A stretch of DNA of 28,458 bases from Candidatus Cibiobacter qucibialis (GTDB lineage Bacteria > Bacillota > Clostridia > Oscillospirales > Ruminococcaceae): positions 1-28,458 of the forward strand of contig SAUS01000036.1 of assembly GCA_004000625.1 (NCBI GenBank), given 5' to 3'. The stretch's first letter is position 1. Each line of letters opens with the position of its first letter. Below, one piece after another: positions 5,933-13,369 of the stretch. Position numbers and translations under genes: made by a program. Under the pieces are notes generated by a model, which was not told the origin of the DNA, searched no databases, and worked only from the letters and a program-made list of their open reading frames with translations.

Positions 5933-6110
5933 TAAGGCAATACCGCATAATTCTAAGTGCCGATACGGCGAGCGAGGTGCGGCAGATGCCAAGCCAAAAG
6001 CGCAGATAATACTGGATGTCTTATCGAGCATTTTGGCAACGCAGATGCCGTGCCGCAGCTGCCGGAGCGGTGCTTAAGCCGCAAGGCGGGAATTGTGCGG
6101 TGTTGCCTTA
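5933..6110. mobile_element. MITE-like element with TA ends and terminal inverted repeats
   Basis: The left end TA-AGGCAATACCGCATAATTC is repeated inverted at the right end with four differences over 22 bp (the right end, read inward, is TA-AGGCAACACCGCACAATTC). TA lies at both outer edges, matching the TA target duplication of IS630/Tc1-mariner transposases. The interior is also partly self-complementary (a GCCAAAA...GATAA motif occurs in both arms), so the 178-bp unit can fold into one long imperfect hairpin. It has no coding capacity. It sits directly upstream of the membrane-protein gene, inside the predicted leader of that operon. Confidence 0.7.
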
Positions 6111-6130
6111 ATTGGGGGTAAGCGGACTGG

Positions 6131-6148
6131 GCGGCAGTGCGCTGCCGC
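6131..6148. repeat. Perfect 7-bp hairpin GCGGCAG-TGCG-CTGCCGC
   Basis: A compact GC-rich stem-loop between the inserted element and the divergent promoters. On the plus strand it is followed by AGCTTTTG, too weak for a clear terminator. On the minus strand it would lie in the 5' leader of the membrane-protein operon. Confidence 0.5.
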
Positions 6149-6183
6149 AGCTTTTGCAGCCCTGCTTATAATATTACAAGTTT

Positions 6184-6212
6184 ATCATAGCGTTTTTTAG
6201 CGGGTTATGCAA
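6184..6212 (-). promoter_or_regulatory. Sigma-A-type promoter for the minus-strand operon
   Basis: On the minus strand TTGCAT (plus 6207-6212) and TATGAT (plus 6184-6189) are separated by exactly 17 bp. Transcription would begin near 6177 and run about 270 nt through the 6131-6148 hairpin and the MITE before reaching the gene that starts at 5906. Confidence 0.55.
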
Positions 6213-6241
6213 GGCAGCGGGCACGGGATGGTCAAAATAAT

Positions 6242-6273
6242 TTTACAATTCCAACATAAATTTATGGTATAAT
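6242..6273 (+). promoter_or_regulatory. Extended -10 promoter for the gene at 6310
   Basis: TGGTATAAT at 6265-6273 is a perfect extended -10 element (TGN plus TATAAT). A TTTACA at 6242-6247 is a possible -35 but 20 bp away, so the extended -10 probably carries the promoter. The start codon at 6310 follows after an AGGAGAG site at 6295-6301. It is back-to-back with the minus-strand promoter at 6184-6212. Confidence 0.7.
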
Positions 6274-6309
6274 ACCACTTACGTTAAAAAGATTAGGAGA
6301 GTTTTTAAG

Positions 6310-7092
6310 ATGGCATGGGTCACAAAAGACAGCGTTGAACAGTATGAAACGCCCGAATCGAAAAAAGAATATACCAAACAGGAAAAAGCTGCCAACTGGT
6401 GGTATTACCACAAGCTGTACGTTGGCATTGCGGTCATCGCCGTGGTGCTGGTGGTGTGGATGGTGCACGATGTTGTTACCCGGGTGCGGCCGGACTACCG
6501 CGTTGGCTATGTGGGCAGCAGCAACTTGCCGACAGATACGGTAACGGCCCTGGAAAACACGCTGGCCGCCTACTGTGATGACCGCAATGGCGACGGCAAG
6601 GTGGTAGTGGAGCTGGTGCAGTATAACCTGGATTTTGATTCCGAGAGCGAAAACACCGATGCATACACCCAGATGGCTGATGTGACCCGGCTTTCGGCGG
6701 ATTTATCCAGTGAGGACGGGCCTTACATCTTTATCATGCAGGATACCGATTACGCGCAGCAGTTTGCGGAAACCACCGGCGATTTGCAGTACCTGGATGG
6801 CACCATGCCCGACACGGAGAATGTGGATGAAAATGATAATGTGATCGTGGACTGGACCAAGATGGTTTACCGCTGGACGGACTGCCCGGCTCTGACCGGT
6901 CTGGATTTGGGCACCTACACCGGCCTGACGATGGTGGATGACCTCCAGGGCGAAAACCAGGACATCATGAAAAACACCTACATAGGCCGCCGCGCGTATT
7001 ATACCGACAAAACCGCGCTGGAAAGCGAAACCTATGATGCCCTGTGGAACATCTTGACCGCGGGTGCCGTTTCCACCGTGGGGCAGCAGTGA
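6310..7092 (+). CDS. Membrane-anchored hypothetical protein with extracytoplasmic domain
   Basis: The 260-residue protein has a charged cytoplasmic N-terminus of about 35 residues (rich in Lys, Glu and Tyr), a single membrane helix at about 38-55 (VGIAVIAVVLVVWMV), and a soluble, acidic remainder. The outer domain contains DDRNGDGKVVVEL, a calcium-loop-like DxNxDG sequence near residues 90-98, and later several Asp/Glu clusters. No catalytic motif is recognisable. The start is fixed by AGGAGAG and an extended -10 promoter just upstream. Its stop overlaps the ATG of the next small gene as TGATG, so the two are translationally coupled. The topology resembles small sensor or assembly proteins of gut Clostridia, but I cannot name a family. 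Confidence 0.75.
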   Translation: MAWVTKDSVEQYETPESKKEYTKQEKAANWWYYHKLYVGIAVIAVVLVVWMVHDVVTRVRPDYRVGYVGSSNLPTDTVTALENTLAAYCDDRNGDGKVVVELVQYNLDFDSESENTDAYTQMADVTRLSADLSSEDGPYIFIMQDTDYAQQFAETTGDLQYLDGTMPDTENVDENDNVIVDWTKMVYRWTDCPALTGLDLGTYTGLTMVDDLQGENQDIMKNTYIGRRAYYTDKTALESETYDALWNILTAGAVSTVGQQ

Positions 7093-7232
7093 TGCGCTAC
7101 CGCCCGGTAAAAAAGCCGGCCCCCATGCCGGAAAACCCCTACCACCGCATCTTTACCCCCATGCCAAGCTTTGAGGATCTGGTGCGGAAGGCGAGGGAAG
7201 AGGAAAAGAAATTAAAAAGTAATAAAGAATAA
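7092..7232 (+). CDS. Small coupled hypothetical protein (46 aa)
   Basis: ATG 7092 overlaps the preceding stop by one base (TGATG), indicating coupled translation. The peptide is basic and Pro-rich at the start (MRYRPVKKPAPMPENPYHR) and charged helical at the end (SFEDLVRKAREEEKKL). The last four codons and the stop (SNKE) lie within the hairpin repeat at 7218-7372, so the original C-terminus may have been replaced when that element arrived. Codon use matches the neighbouring chromosome. Function unknown. Confidence 0.6.
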   Translation: MRYRPVKKPAPMPENPYHRIFTPMPSFEDLVRKAREEEKKLKSNKE

Positions 7233-7372
7233 AGAAAAATGAAGGTGTGCCTGCGGCACGGATTGAGATATCAGGCTGCGGGCACGCATAAAAGAATGGC
7301 AGGAAGTTTATGTTTTCTGAGCGGCGCTGCGCGCCGCGGTCCACCAAAATTATTCATTATTCTTTATTCACT
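7218..7372. repeat. MITE-like hairpin element with about 40-bp imperfect inverted ends
   Basis: The left arm (7218-7257) and the reverse complement of the right arm (7333-7372) share AGT, ATAAAGAATAA, GGTG and GCGGC blocks in the same order. Inside each arm's inner end is a perfect small hairpin with a TGC loop: GTGCC-TGC-GGCAC at 7247-7259 and GCGGCGC-TGC-GCGCCGC at 7321-7337. No coding capacity. The element contains the stop codon of the upstream 46-residue gene. It resembles a REP/MITE-type dispersed element. Confidence 0.55.
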
Positions 7373-7384
7373 ATTCTTTCAATC

Positions 7385-7413
7385 AAAAAGCAGGGCTTCG
7401 GCCCTGCTTTTTT
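7385..7413 (+). terminator. Rho-independent terminator
   Basis: The stem AAAAAGCAGGGC (7385-7396) pairs perfectly with GCCCTGCTTTTT (7401-7412) across a TTCG tetraloop, followed by more Ts. It ends the transcript from 6310 and insulates the aromatic operon promoter just downstream. Confidence 0.9.
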
Positions 7414-7434
7414 GCTTTTTTTGATGGTGCCCTA

Positions 7435-7463
7435 TTGCGATACAGACCGTTTTATAGTATAGT
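7435..7463 (+). promoter_or_regulatory. Promoter of the aromatic amino-acid operon
   Basis: TTGCGA at 7435-7440 and TATAGT at 7458-7463 are separated by 17 bp, a good sigma-A pattern. Transcription would start near 7470, leaving a leader of only about 30 nt before pheA. There is no room for a T-box, leader-peptide attenuator or riboswitch, so feedback control probably acts on the enzymes. Confidence 0.65.
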
Positions 7464-7500
7464 AAAATATGAATAACCATGGAATGTGAGGAACCTGTCT

Positions 7501-8598
7501 ATGGATCAGTTGCAGCAGGCCCGTGCACAGATTGACGAGATCGACGCAAAGATGGCCGCATTGTTTGAACAGCGTATGCAGGCAGTGGGCCAGGTGGCAC
7601 AGTACAAGGCGCGCACCGGCAAACAGGTGTTTGACCCGGCACGCGAAGCCCTTGTGCTGGAAAAGAATACCGCCCGCGTGCAGAACCCGGAACTTCAGCC
7701 CTATTACCGCGAATTTTTGAAAAAAGCGCTGGCGGTTTCCCGCGCGTACCAGCATGTTCTGATTGGGCAGGATGTTGCCGCCTACCAGGGGGTGGAGGGC
7801 GCGTGGTCCCACATTGCGCTGCGTCAGCTGTTCCCCTTTGCCAAGGCACAGGCGTACTCCACCTGGAACGAGGTGGTGGAAGCCGTGGAGCGGAGCGATG
7901 CTTACTGCGGCGTTCTGCCGTTTGAAAATTCCAACGCGGGCGATGTTTCCGCTGTGCTGGACCTGCTGTATGCCCACCCCGGCCTGAAAGTTGCCCGCAT
8001 GTGCGACCTGCCCATCCGGCAGGACCTGCTGGCGCTGCCGGGCGCGCAGCTGAGCGAGATCAAAACGGTCATCAGCCACCAGCAGGCGCTGGCGCAGAGT
8101 GGGCCATTCTTGAAACTGCACCACTTTGCTACCAAAGCCTGGGGCAACACAGCGGATGCCGCCCGCTATGTGGCGGAACAGGGCGACCAAACCCTGGCAG
8201 CTATCGCTTCCGCCGAAACAGCCAAGCTGTACGGGCTGCAGATTTTGGCCGAGGGCGTGAACGAGGACGGCGACAACACCACCCGCTTTATCGTGATTGA
8301 AAAAGAGGGCGCCCAGCGGCAGCCGATCGCCGCCGCACCGGGGCAGCGGCTTTCGATGCTGTTTACGGTGGACCACAAGCCGGGGCGGCTGGCGCGGGTG
8401 ATCCAGATCATCGGTGAGCGCGGCTTTAACATGGAAACCATCAAAAGCCGTCCGCTGCCCCATGTTCAGTTTGAATATTATTTTTATGTTCAGCTTGTCT
8501 GCCCGGCCAATGCCGCAACGGACGATTGCGCCAAGCTGGTGCATGAGCTGGAAAACGTGTGCCGCACGGTGCGGATACTGGGTGTATTTGACCTGTAA
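7501..8598 (+). CDS. pheA: Bifunctional chorismate mutase/prephenate dehydratase (P-protein)
   Basis: This enzyme converts chorismate to prephenate and then to phenylpyruvate, the committed phenylalanine branch. Residues 1-88 are an AroQ-type chorismate mutase; R8, R25, K36, D45 and R48 fit the active-site pattern of the E. coli domain. Residues 91-270 are the prephenate dehydratase, with YQGVEGAWSHIA near 94-106 and the catalytic TTRF at 260-263. Residues 285-365 are an ACT domain with PGRLARV and KSRP (315-318, usually ESRP), which in this family binds Phe for feedback inhibition. ATG 7501 is chosen over GTG 7486 because GAGGA at 7488-7492 is correctly spaced for it. First gene of the operon, 28 nt before aroB. 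The length of 365 residues is normal. Confidence 0.95.
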   Translation: MDQLQQARAQIDEIDAKMAALFEQRMQAVGQVAQYKARTGKQVFDPAREALVLEKNTARVQNPELQPYYREFLKKALAVSRAYQHVLIGQDVAAYQGVEGAWSHIALRQLFPFAKAQAYSTWNEVVEAVERSDAYCGVLPFENSNAGDVSAVLDLLYAHPGLKVARMCDLPIRQDLLALPGAQLSEIKTVISHQQALAQSGPFLKLHHFATKAWGNTADAARYVAEQGDQTLAAIASAETAKLYGLQILAEGVNEDGDNTTRFIVIEKEGAQRQPIAAAPGQRLSMLFTVDHKPGRLARVIQIIGERGFNMETIKSRPLPHVQFEYYFYVQLVCPANAATDDCAKLVHELENVCRTVRILGVFDL

Positions 8599-8626
8599 AT
8601 GACGGAAAAACACGGGAGGAATTGTT

Positions 8627-9664
8627 ATGAAATTGACCATGCAGCTTGGCAGCCGCAGCTATGATATCATCCTGAAAAGCGGGTGCCTGGCCAACCTGTA
8701 CCAGTTTGCCAATGTTGCCAACCGCAAGGTGTTTATCCTGACGGATTCCGGCGTACCGGAGCAGTATGCCCAGACCGTGCTGGCCCAGTGCCCCAATGGA
8801 ATGGTGTACACTGTGCCCCAGGGCGAAGCCAGCAAAAGCCTGAAAGTGTATGGCCAGGTGCTGCAGGCCATGCTGGAGTTCAACATGACCCGCAAGGACC
8901 TGCTGGTGGCCGTCGGCGGCGGCGTTGTGGGGGATTTGGGCGGGTTCTGCGCGGCATCTTATATGCGCGGCATTGATTTTGTCAACTGCCCCACCACCAC
9001 CCTTTCCCAGATCGATTCCTCCATTGGCGGCAAAACCGCCATTGACCTGGGCGAAACCAAAAACATTGTTGGCGCTTTCTGGCAGCCCAAGGTGGTGCTG
9101 GTGGATTTTGATGCCCTGGCAACGCTGCCCCGCCGCCACTTTGTCAACGGCCTGGCGGAGGCCATCAAGGCGGGTCTGATTGCTGACCCGGAGCTGTTTG
9201 CCCTGTTTGAATGTGAACACCCCGAAGAAAACATTGAGCGCATCATCTACCGTTCCCTGCGCGTGAAGAAGAACGTGGTGGAAAACGATGAGCACGAGCA
9301 GGGCCAGCGCGCCTGCCTGAACTTTGGCCATACCATCGGCCATGGCATTGAGGCTGTCAAGGGGGTGCGCAGCCGCCGCACCAACGGCCTGTTCCATGGC
9401 GAGTGCGTGGCGCTTGGCATGCTGCCTATGATCGAGGATAAATCCCTTGTGCGCCGCACCCGCGCCATCTACCGCACTTTGGGCCTGCCCACCCGCACGG
9501 GTGTGGACAAAAATAAGGTGCTGAGCTATATGCAGCACGACAAAAAGAGCGCGGGCAGCACCATTACCGTCATCAAGGTGCCCGGCCTGGGCTGCTGGCG
9601 CGCCGATAAGATTCCTATGACCGAACTGCCCGCCCTGCTTGGCATCAAGGAAAACGAGGACTGA
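8627..9664 (+). CDS. aroB: 3-dehydroquinate synthase
   Basis: Converts DAHP to 3-dehydroquinate, the second shikimate-pathway step, using NAD and a divalent metal. The 345 residues contain the NAD/glycine loop GGGVVGDLGGF (97-107), SSIGGKTAID (131-140) and KNIVGAFWQP (145-154). The three metal ligands expected for this family are present: E178 (in LAEAIK), H235 (in NFGHTIGH) and H257 (in FHGE). The start ATG 8627 follows a strong GGGAGGA. A gap of only 4 nt separates it from aroC. All key residues are intact, so it should be active. Confidence 0.97.
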   Translation: MKLTMQLGSRSYDIILKSGCLANLYQFANVANRKVFILTDSGVPEQYAQTVLAQCPNGMVYTVPQGEASKSLKVYGQVLQAMLEFNMTRKDLLVAVGGGVVGDLGGFCAASYMRGIDFVNCPTTTLSQIDSSIGGKTAIDLGETKNIVGAFWQPKVVLVDFDALATLPRRHFVNGLAEAIKAGLIADPELFALFECEHPEENIERIIYRSLRVKKNVVENDEHEQGQRACLNFGHTIGHGIEAVKGVRSRRTNGLFHGECVALGMLPMIEDKSLVRRTRAIYRTLGLPTRTGVDKNKVLSYMQHDKKSAGSTITVIKVPGLGCWRADKIPMTELPALLGIKENED

Positions 9665-9668
9665 GCCG

Positions 9669-10763
9669 ATGAAAAATACCTTTGGCAATGCATTGGGCCT
9701 GACCATTTTTGGCGAAAGCCACGGTGCCGCCGTCGGCGCTGTGCTGGACGGCCTGGCCGCGGGGTTGCCGGTGGATGAAGCGTACATCGCCGAGAGGATG
9801 GACCGCCGCCGCGCCCGCGGAGATGGGCTTTCCACCGCCCGCACCGAGCCGGATGTGGTGGAGTTTTTGAGCGGTGTGGTCAACGGCCATACCACCGGCA
9901 CCCCCATCACCATGATGATCCGCAACACCAACACCCGCAGCGGAGATTATGCAAAAACGGCGGATCTGCTGCGCCCCGGCCACGCGGATTACACGGCATA
10001 TGCCAAATATGAAGGCTGGCAGGATGCCCGCGGCGGCGGCCACTTTTCCGGCCGCATCACCGCAGCCAGCGTGGCTGCGGGTTCGATTTGTGAGCACATT
10101 CTGGCACAGCGCGGTATTAAGGTGTATACCCACATTGCCCGCTGTGTCGGGGTGGAGGATGCTCCGCTTTCCAGCTCTGCCGGTTTGATTATGGCAGAAC
10201 CACAGCCGGGCCATTTTGCCCTGTTGGACCCCGAAAAAGAAGCCCCCATGCAGGCAGCCATCCGCACAGCCGGGGCCGAGGGCGACAGCGTGGGCGGTAT
10301 TCTGGAAACTGTCATCACCGGGGTGCCCGCGGGCATCGGCGAACCGTTCTTTGACAGTGTGGAAAGTGAGATCGCCCACCTGGCGTTTGCCATCCCCGCT
10401 GTCAAAGGCATTGAGTTTGGCGCGGGCTTTGCCTTTGCGGACCTGCGCGGCTCCCAGGCAAACGACCCGTTTACCATGCGGGACGGCAAAGTGGTAACGG
10501 CCACCAACAAAAACGGCGGCATCAACGGCGGCATTGCCAACGGCATGCCCATTGTGTTCCGCACGGCGGTAAAGCCCACCCCCAGCATTTATAAAGAACA
10601 GGATACCGTGGATTATATCGCCAAGGCAGATGCAAAACTGCAGATCAAGGGCCGGCACGACCCCTGCATTGTGCCTCGTGCTGCTGTGGTGCAGAACACC
10701 CTGGCAGCATTTGCCGTGCTGGACCTGCTGACCGTGCGTTACGGTACGCTGGGGCAAAAGTAA
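9669..10763 (+). CDS. aroC: Chorismate synthase
   Basis: Catalyses the last common step, loss of phosphate from EPSP to give chorismate, using reduced FMN. The 364-residue protein shows GESHGA (15-20), RRRARGDGLSTAR (46-58), GGGHFSGRITAAS, the Asn/Gly-rich FMN region NGGINGGIANGMP and RHDPCIVPRA near the C-terminus, all family signatures. I chose ATG 9669 rather than an in-frame ATG at 9639 that would overlap aroB, because the homologous start is MKNTFGN and GAGGA lies about 10 nt before it. There is no fused flavin reductase, so the reduced FMN must come from elsewhere. Confidence 0.97.
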   Translation: MKNTFGNALGLTIFGESHGAAVGAVLDGLAAGLPVDEAYIAERMDRRRARGDGLSTARTEPDVVEFLSGVVNGHTTGTPITMMIRNTNTRSGDYAKTADLLRPGHADYTAYAKYEGWQDARGGGHFSGRITAASVAAGSICEHILAQRGIKVYTHIARCVGVEDAPLSSSAGLIMAEPQPGHFALLDPEKEAPMQAAIRTAGAEGDSVGGILETVITGVPAGIGEPFFDSVESEIAHLAFAIPAVKGIEFGAGFAFADLRGSQANDPFTMRDGKVVTATNKNGGINGGIANGMPIVFRTAVKPTPSIYKEQDTVDYIAKADAKLQIKGRHDPCIVPRAAVVQNTLAAFAVLDLLTVRYGTLGQK

Positions 10764-10795
10764 TACAGCCGAAGCAAACAGAAAGGAAGCGCAAT

Positions 10796-12043
10796 ATGGA
10801 ATACGGTCTGATCGGAGCCAAACTGGGCCACAGCTATTCCAAAATCATCCATGAGGCCGTGTGCGGCTATTCCTATGAGCTGCATCCGCTGCCCACGGAG
10901 GAAGAAGCCCATGCCTTTATGCAGGCAAAGGCGTTCAAAGCCATCAATGTTACCATCCCGTACAAAAAGCTGGTCATCCCATATTGCGATGAGGTGGAAC
11001 CACGTGCGGCGGCCATCGGCGCAGTGAACACCGTGGTCAACCGGGATGGCAAGCTGTATGGCTATAATACGGATTATACCGGCTTTGCCTACCTGGCCCG
11101 CTGCCACGGCGTGAAGTTTGCCGGGGCTGTGGTGCTGGTGCTGGGCACCGGCGGCACCCACAACACCGTCACGGCTGTCTGCCAGGACGCCGGAGCCAAA
11201 CAGGTGCTGACCGCCAGCCGCACCGGCAAGGACGGTGCCCTGACCTATGAGGAAGCCCAGCAGCACCCGGAAATCAATATCATTATCAACACCACCCCGG
11301 CGGGCATGTACCCCAACAACGGCAGCTGCCTGCTGGACCTGCATGCTTTCCCCAAGCTGGAAGCCGTGCTGGACTGCGTTTATAACCCGTTCCGCACCGA
11401 ACTTTTGCTCCGTGCGGAGGAACTTGGCGTGCCCGCCTACTGTGGGTTCGAGATGCTGGTGGCGCAGGCAGTGTACGCGGCGGAGCACTTTACCGGCCAA
11501 AAGCTGCCGGAAGCTGTGATCGCTGACACCCACCGCAAGCTCAAGCGAGATCTTTCCAACGTGGCCATCATCGGAATGCCGGGCTGCGGCAAGTCCACCA
11601 TCGGGCGTGCCCTAGCCAAAACGCTGGGCAAAACCTATGTGGATCTGGATGAAGTGATCGAGAAAAACACCGGAATGCCCATCCCGGATATCTTTGCGCG
11701 TGAAGGTGAGGCATCGTTCCGCAAGTACGAATCTCAGGCTGTGGCGGAGATCAGCAAGCAGACACGGCAGGTCATCTCCTGCGGCGGCGGGGTGATCAAA
11801 ACACCGGGCAACGCCCGCGCCCTGCGCCAGAACGGCCCTGTGCTGTGGGTGCAACGCCCGGTCGAACGGCTGGCAACCGGCGGGCGGCCGCTTTCCACCG
11901 GGCTGGACGCCCTGCGCAAGATGGAAGCCGAGCGGATGCCGCTTTACCGCGCAGCGTCCGATGCCGCGGTGGATAACACCGGCCGCCTGGAAAACACAGT
12001 AGAAACCGCCGTGCAGGCGTTTGAAACAACATTTGATGCCTGA
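10796..12043 (+). CDS. aroE/aroK: Fused shikimate dehydrogenase and shikimate kinase
   Basis: One 415-residue chain carries two consecutive pathway enzymes. Residues 1-245 are AroE (dehydroshikimate to shikimate, NADPH-dependent), with NVTIPYK containing catalytic K57, N78 in GAVNTV, D93 in NTDYTG and the nucleotide loop GTGGTHNT (117-124). Residues 255-415 are AroK, with Walker A GMPGCGKST (260-268), D283/D285 in YVDLDE, R309 in ASFRKYE, CGGGV (329-333) and the GGRPL lid (362-366). The AroE end HRKLKRDL runs directly into the first kinase strand NVAIIG, so the linker is very short. ATG 10796 follows GAAAGGAAG. The fusion should couple production and phosphorylation of shikimate. Confidence 0.95.
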   Translation: MEYGLIGAKLGHSYSKIIHEAVCGYSYELHPLPTEEEAHAFMQAKAFKAINVTIPYKKLVIPYCDEVEPRAAAIGAVNTVVNRDGKLYGYNTDYTGFAYLARCHGVKFAGAVVLVLGTGGTHNTVTAVCQDAGAKQVLTASRTGKDGALTYEEAQQHPEINIIINTTPAGMYPNNGSCLLDLHAFPKLEAVLDCVYNPFRTELLLRAEELGVPAYCGFEMLVAQAVYAAEHFTGQKLPEAVIADTHRKLKRDLSNVAIIGMPGCGKSTIGRALAKTLGKTYVDLDEVIEKNTGMPIPDIFAREGEASFRKYESQAVAEISKQTRQVISCGGGVIKTPGNARALRQNGPVLWVQRPVERLATGGRPLSTGLDALRKMEAERMPLYRAASDAAVDNTGRLENTVETAVQAFETTFDA

Positions 12044-12066
12044 ACGGCACGAAAGAGGGGAACACC

Positions 12067-13362
12067 GTGGAAGCAACCGTTGCAGCCATTGAACCGGGCC
12101 GCCTGGCCGGAACCGCTGCCGTGCCGCCCAGCAAAAGCGCGGCACACCGCGCTGTGGTGTGCGCGGCCCTGGCCGCCGGTACCAGCCACATTGGCAATGT
12201 GGAATTTTCGCAGGATATTCTGGCCACGTTGGGGGCTGCCCAGCAGCTGGGGGCCAAGGTGGAGCGGGGCGAGCATGAGCTGACCATTACCGGCCGCGGC
12301 AATGCGGACGGTTTTGCCACCATTACCCGCCCGGTGTTCTGCAACGAAAGCGGCAGCACACTGCGGTTTATCCTGCCGCTGTTCAGCCTGACGGCCCAAA
12401 AAGTGCGCTTTACCGGCGCAGGCCGCCTGATGCAGCGCCCGCAGGAAATTTATGCCCAGCTGTTTGAGCGCCAGGGGCTGCGTTTTGAACAGAACGAACA
12501 GGGCATTACGATTTTTGGCCGCCTGTGCCCCGGTACCTTTACGCTGCCGGGCAATGTGTCCAGCCAGTTCATCAGCGGGCTGCTGTTTGCCACCCCGTTG
12601 ATGGAAGCCCCCAGCACCATTGAGGTGCGCGCTCCCTTTGAAAGCCGCAGCTATGTGGACCTGACCACAGACGCGATGCAGAAATTTGGCGTTAAAGTTT
12701 CGGCCCGCGCCCGCAAGGATGGCTCCGCCACCTACAAAGTGGCAGCGCCGCAGCATTATGCGGCAGCAGACATGGATGTTGAAGGCGATTACAGCCAGGC
12801 GGCGTTTTTGGCCGTGCTGGGCAGCACTGTGGGCGGCATTACGATAACGGGTCTGCCCTCCGGTTCCCACCAGGGAGACCGGGTGATCCTGGATATCTTA
12901 AAGCAGTGCGGCGCAAAGTTTGAGCGCAGCGGCAGCCATGTGACCTTCCATCGCAGCCTGCTGAAGGCGGTGGAGATCGACCTGGCCGATTGCCCAGACC
13001 TTGGCCCGGTGCTCATCGCACTGGGGTGCTTCTGCAGCGGCACCACCATCATCCGCAACGCCGGGCGGCTGCGCATTAAAGAGTGTGACCGCATTGCCGC
13101 TATGCAGGAAGAGCTTGCCAAGATGGGCGGTACGGTAAAAGCGGACGGCGATACCCTGACAATTGAGGGCGGCGCCCTGCACAAGCCCACGGCGCCGCTG
13201 AACGGCCATAACGACCACCGCATTGTAATGGCAATGGCCGTTGCTGCCCTGGCCGCAGGCCAGCCGGCGGTCATCGAGGGGGCCAACGCGGTCAACAAAA
13301 GCTGGCCGGATTTCTTTGAGGTCATCAAGGGCCTGGGGGCCCATGTAACAAATCAGGGGTGA
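12067..13362 (+). CDS. aroA: 3-phosphoshikimate 1-carboxyvinyltransferase (EPSP synthase)
   Basis: Joins shikimate-3-phosphate and phosphoenolpyruvate to form EPSP. The 431-residue protein has the substrate loop PPSKSAAHR (20-28), NESGSTLRF (93-101), EGDYSQAAF (239-247), the catalytic Asp in DCPDLGP (D311), IKECDR (337-342) with E339, HNDHR (381-385) and K411 in NKSWPDF. The NESGSTLRF loop, rather than the GNAGTAxRP of classical class I enzymes, is the Clostridia-type variant. It starts at GTG 12067 preceded by AAAGAGGGG; no ATG suits the homologous start. It lies 23 nt after the fused gene and 7 nt before tyrA. Confidence 0.96.
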   Translation: MEATVAAIEPGRLAGTAAVPPSKSAAHRAVVCAALAAGTSHIGNVEFSQDILATLGAAQQLGAKVERGEHELTITGRGNADGFATITRPVFCNESGSTLRFILPLFSLTAQKVRFTGAGRLMQRPQEIYAQLFERQGLRFEQNEQGITIFGRLCPGTFTLPGNVSSQFISGLLFATPLMEAPSTIEVRAPFESRSYVDLTTDAMQKFGVKVSARARKDGSATYKVAAPQHYAAADMDVEGDYSQAAFLAVLGSTVGGITITGLPSGSHQGDRVILDILKQCGAKFERSGSHVTFHRSLLKAVEIDLADCPDLGPVLIALGCFCSGTTIIRNAGRLRIKECDRIAAMQEELAKMGGTVKADGDTLTIEGGALHKPTAPLNGHNDHRIVMAMAVAALAAGQPAVIEGANAVNKSWPDFFEVIKGLGAHVTNQG

Positions 13363-13369
13363 AAGCAAA

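Noticed and set aside
5907..5948. Extended N-terminus of the YesL-like protein (MRYCLKDTER)
   Set aside because: These codons are the end of the inserted MITE-like element, not part of the gene.
7433..7500. T-box or attenuator upstream of pheA
   Set aside because: The leader after the predicted start point is only about 30 nt, and the hairpin at 7385-7413 lies before the promoter.
8441..9934. 497-codon minus-strand frame opposite aroB
   Set aside because: Shadow of aroB and aroC; no plausible protein.
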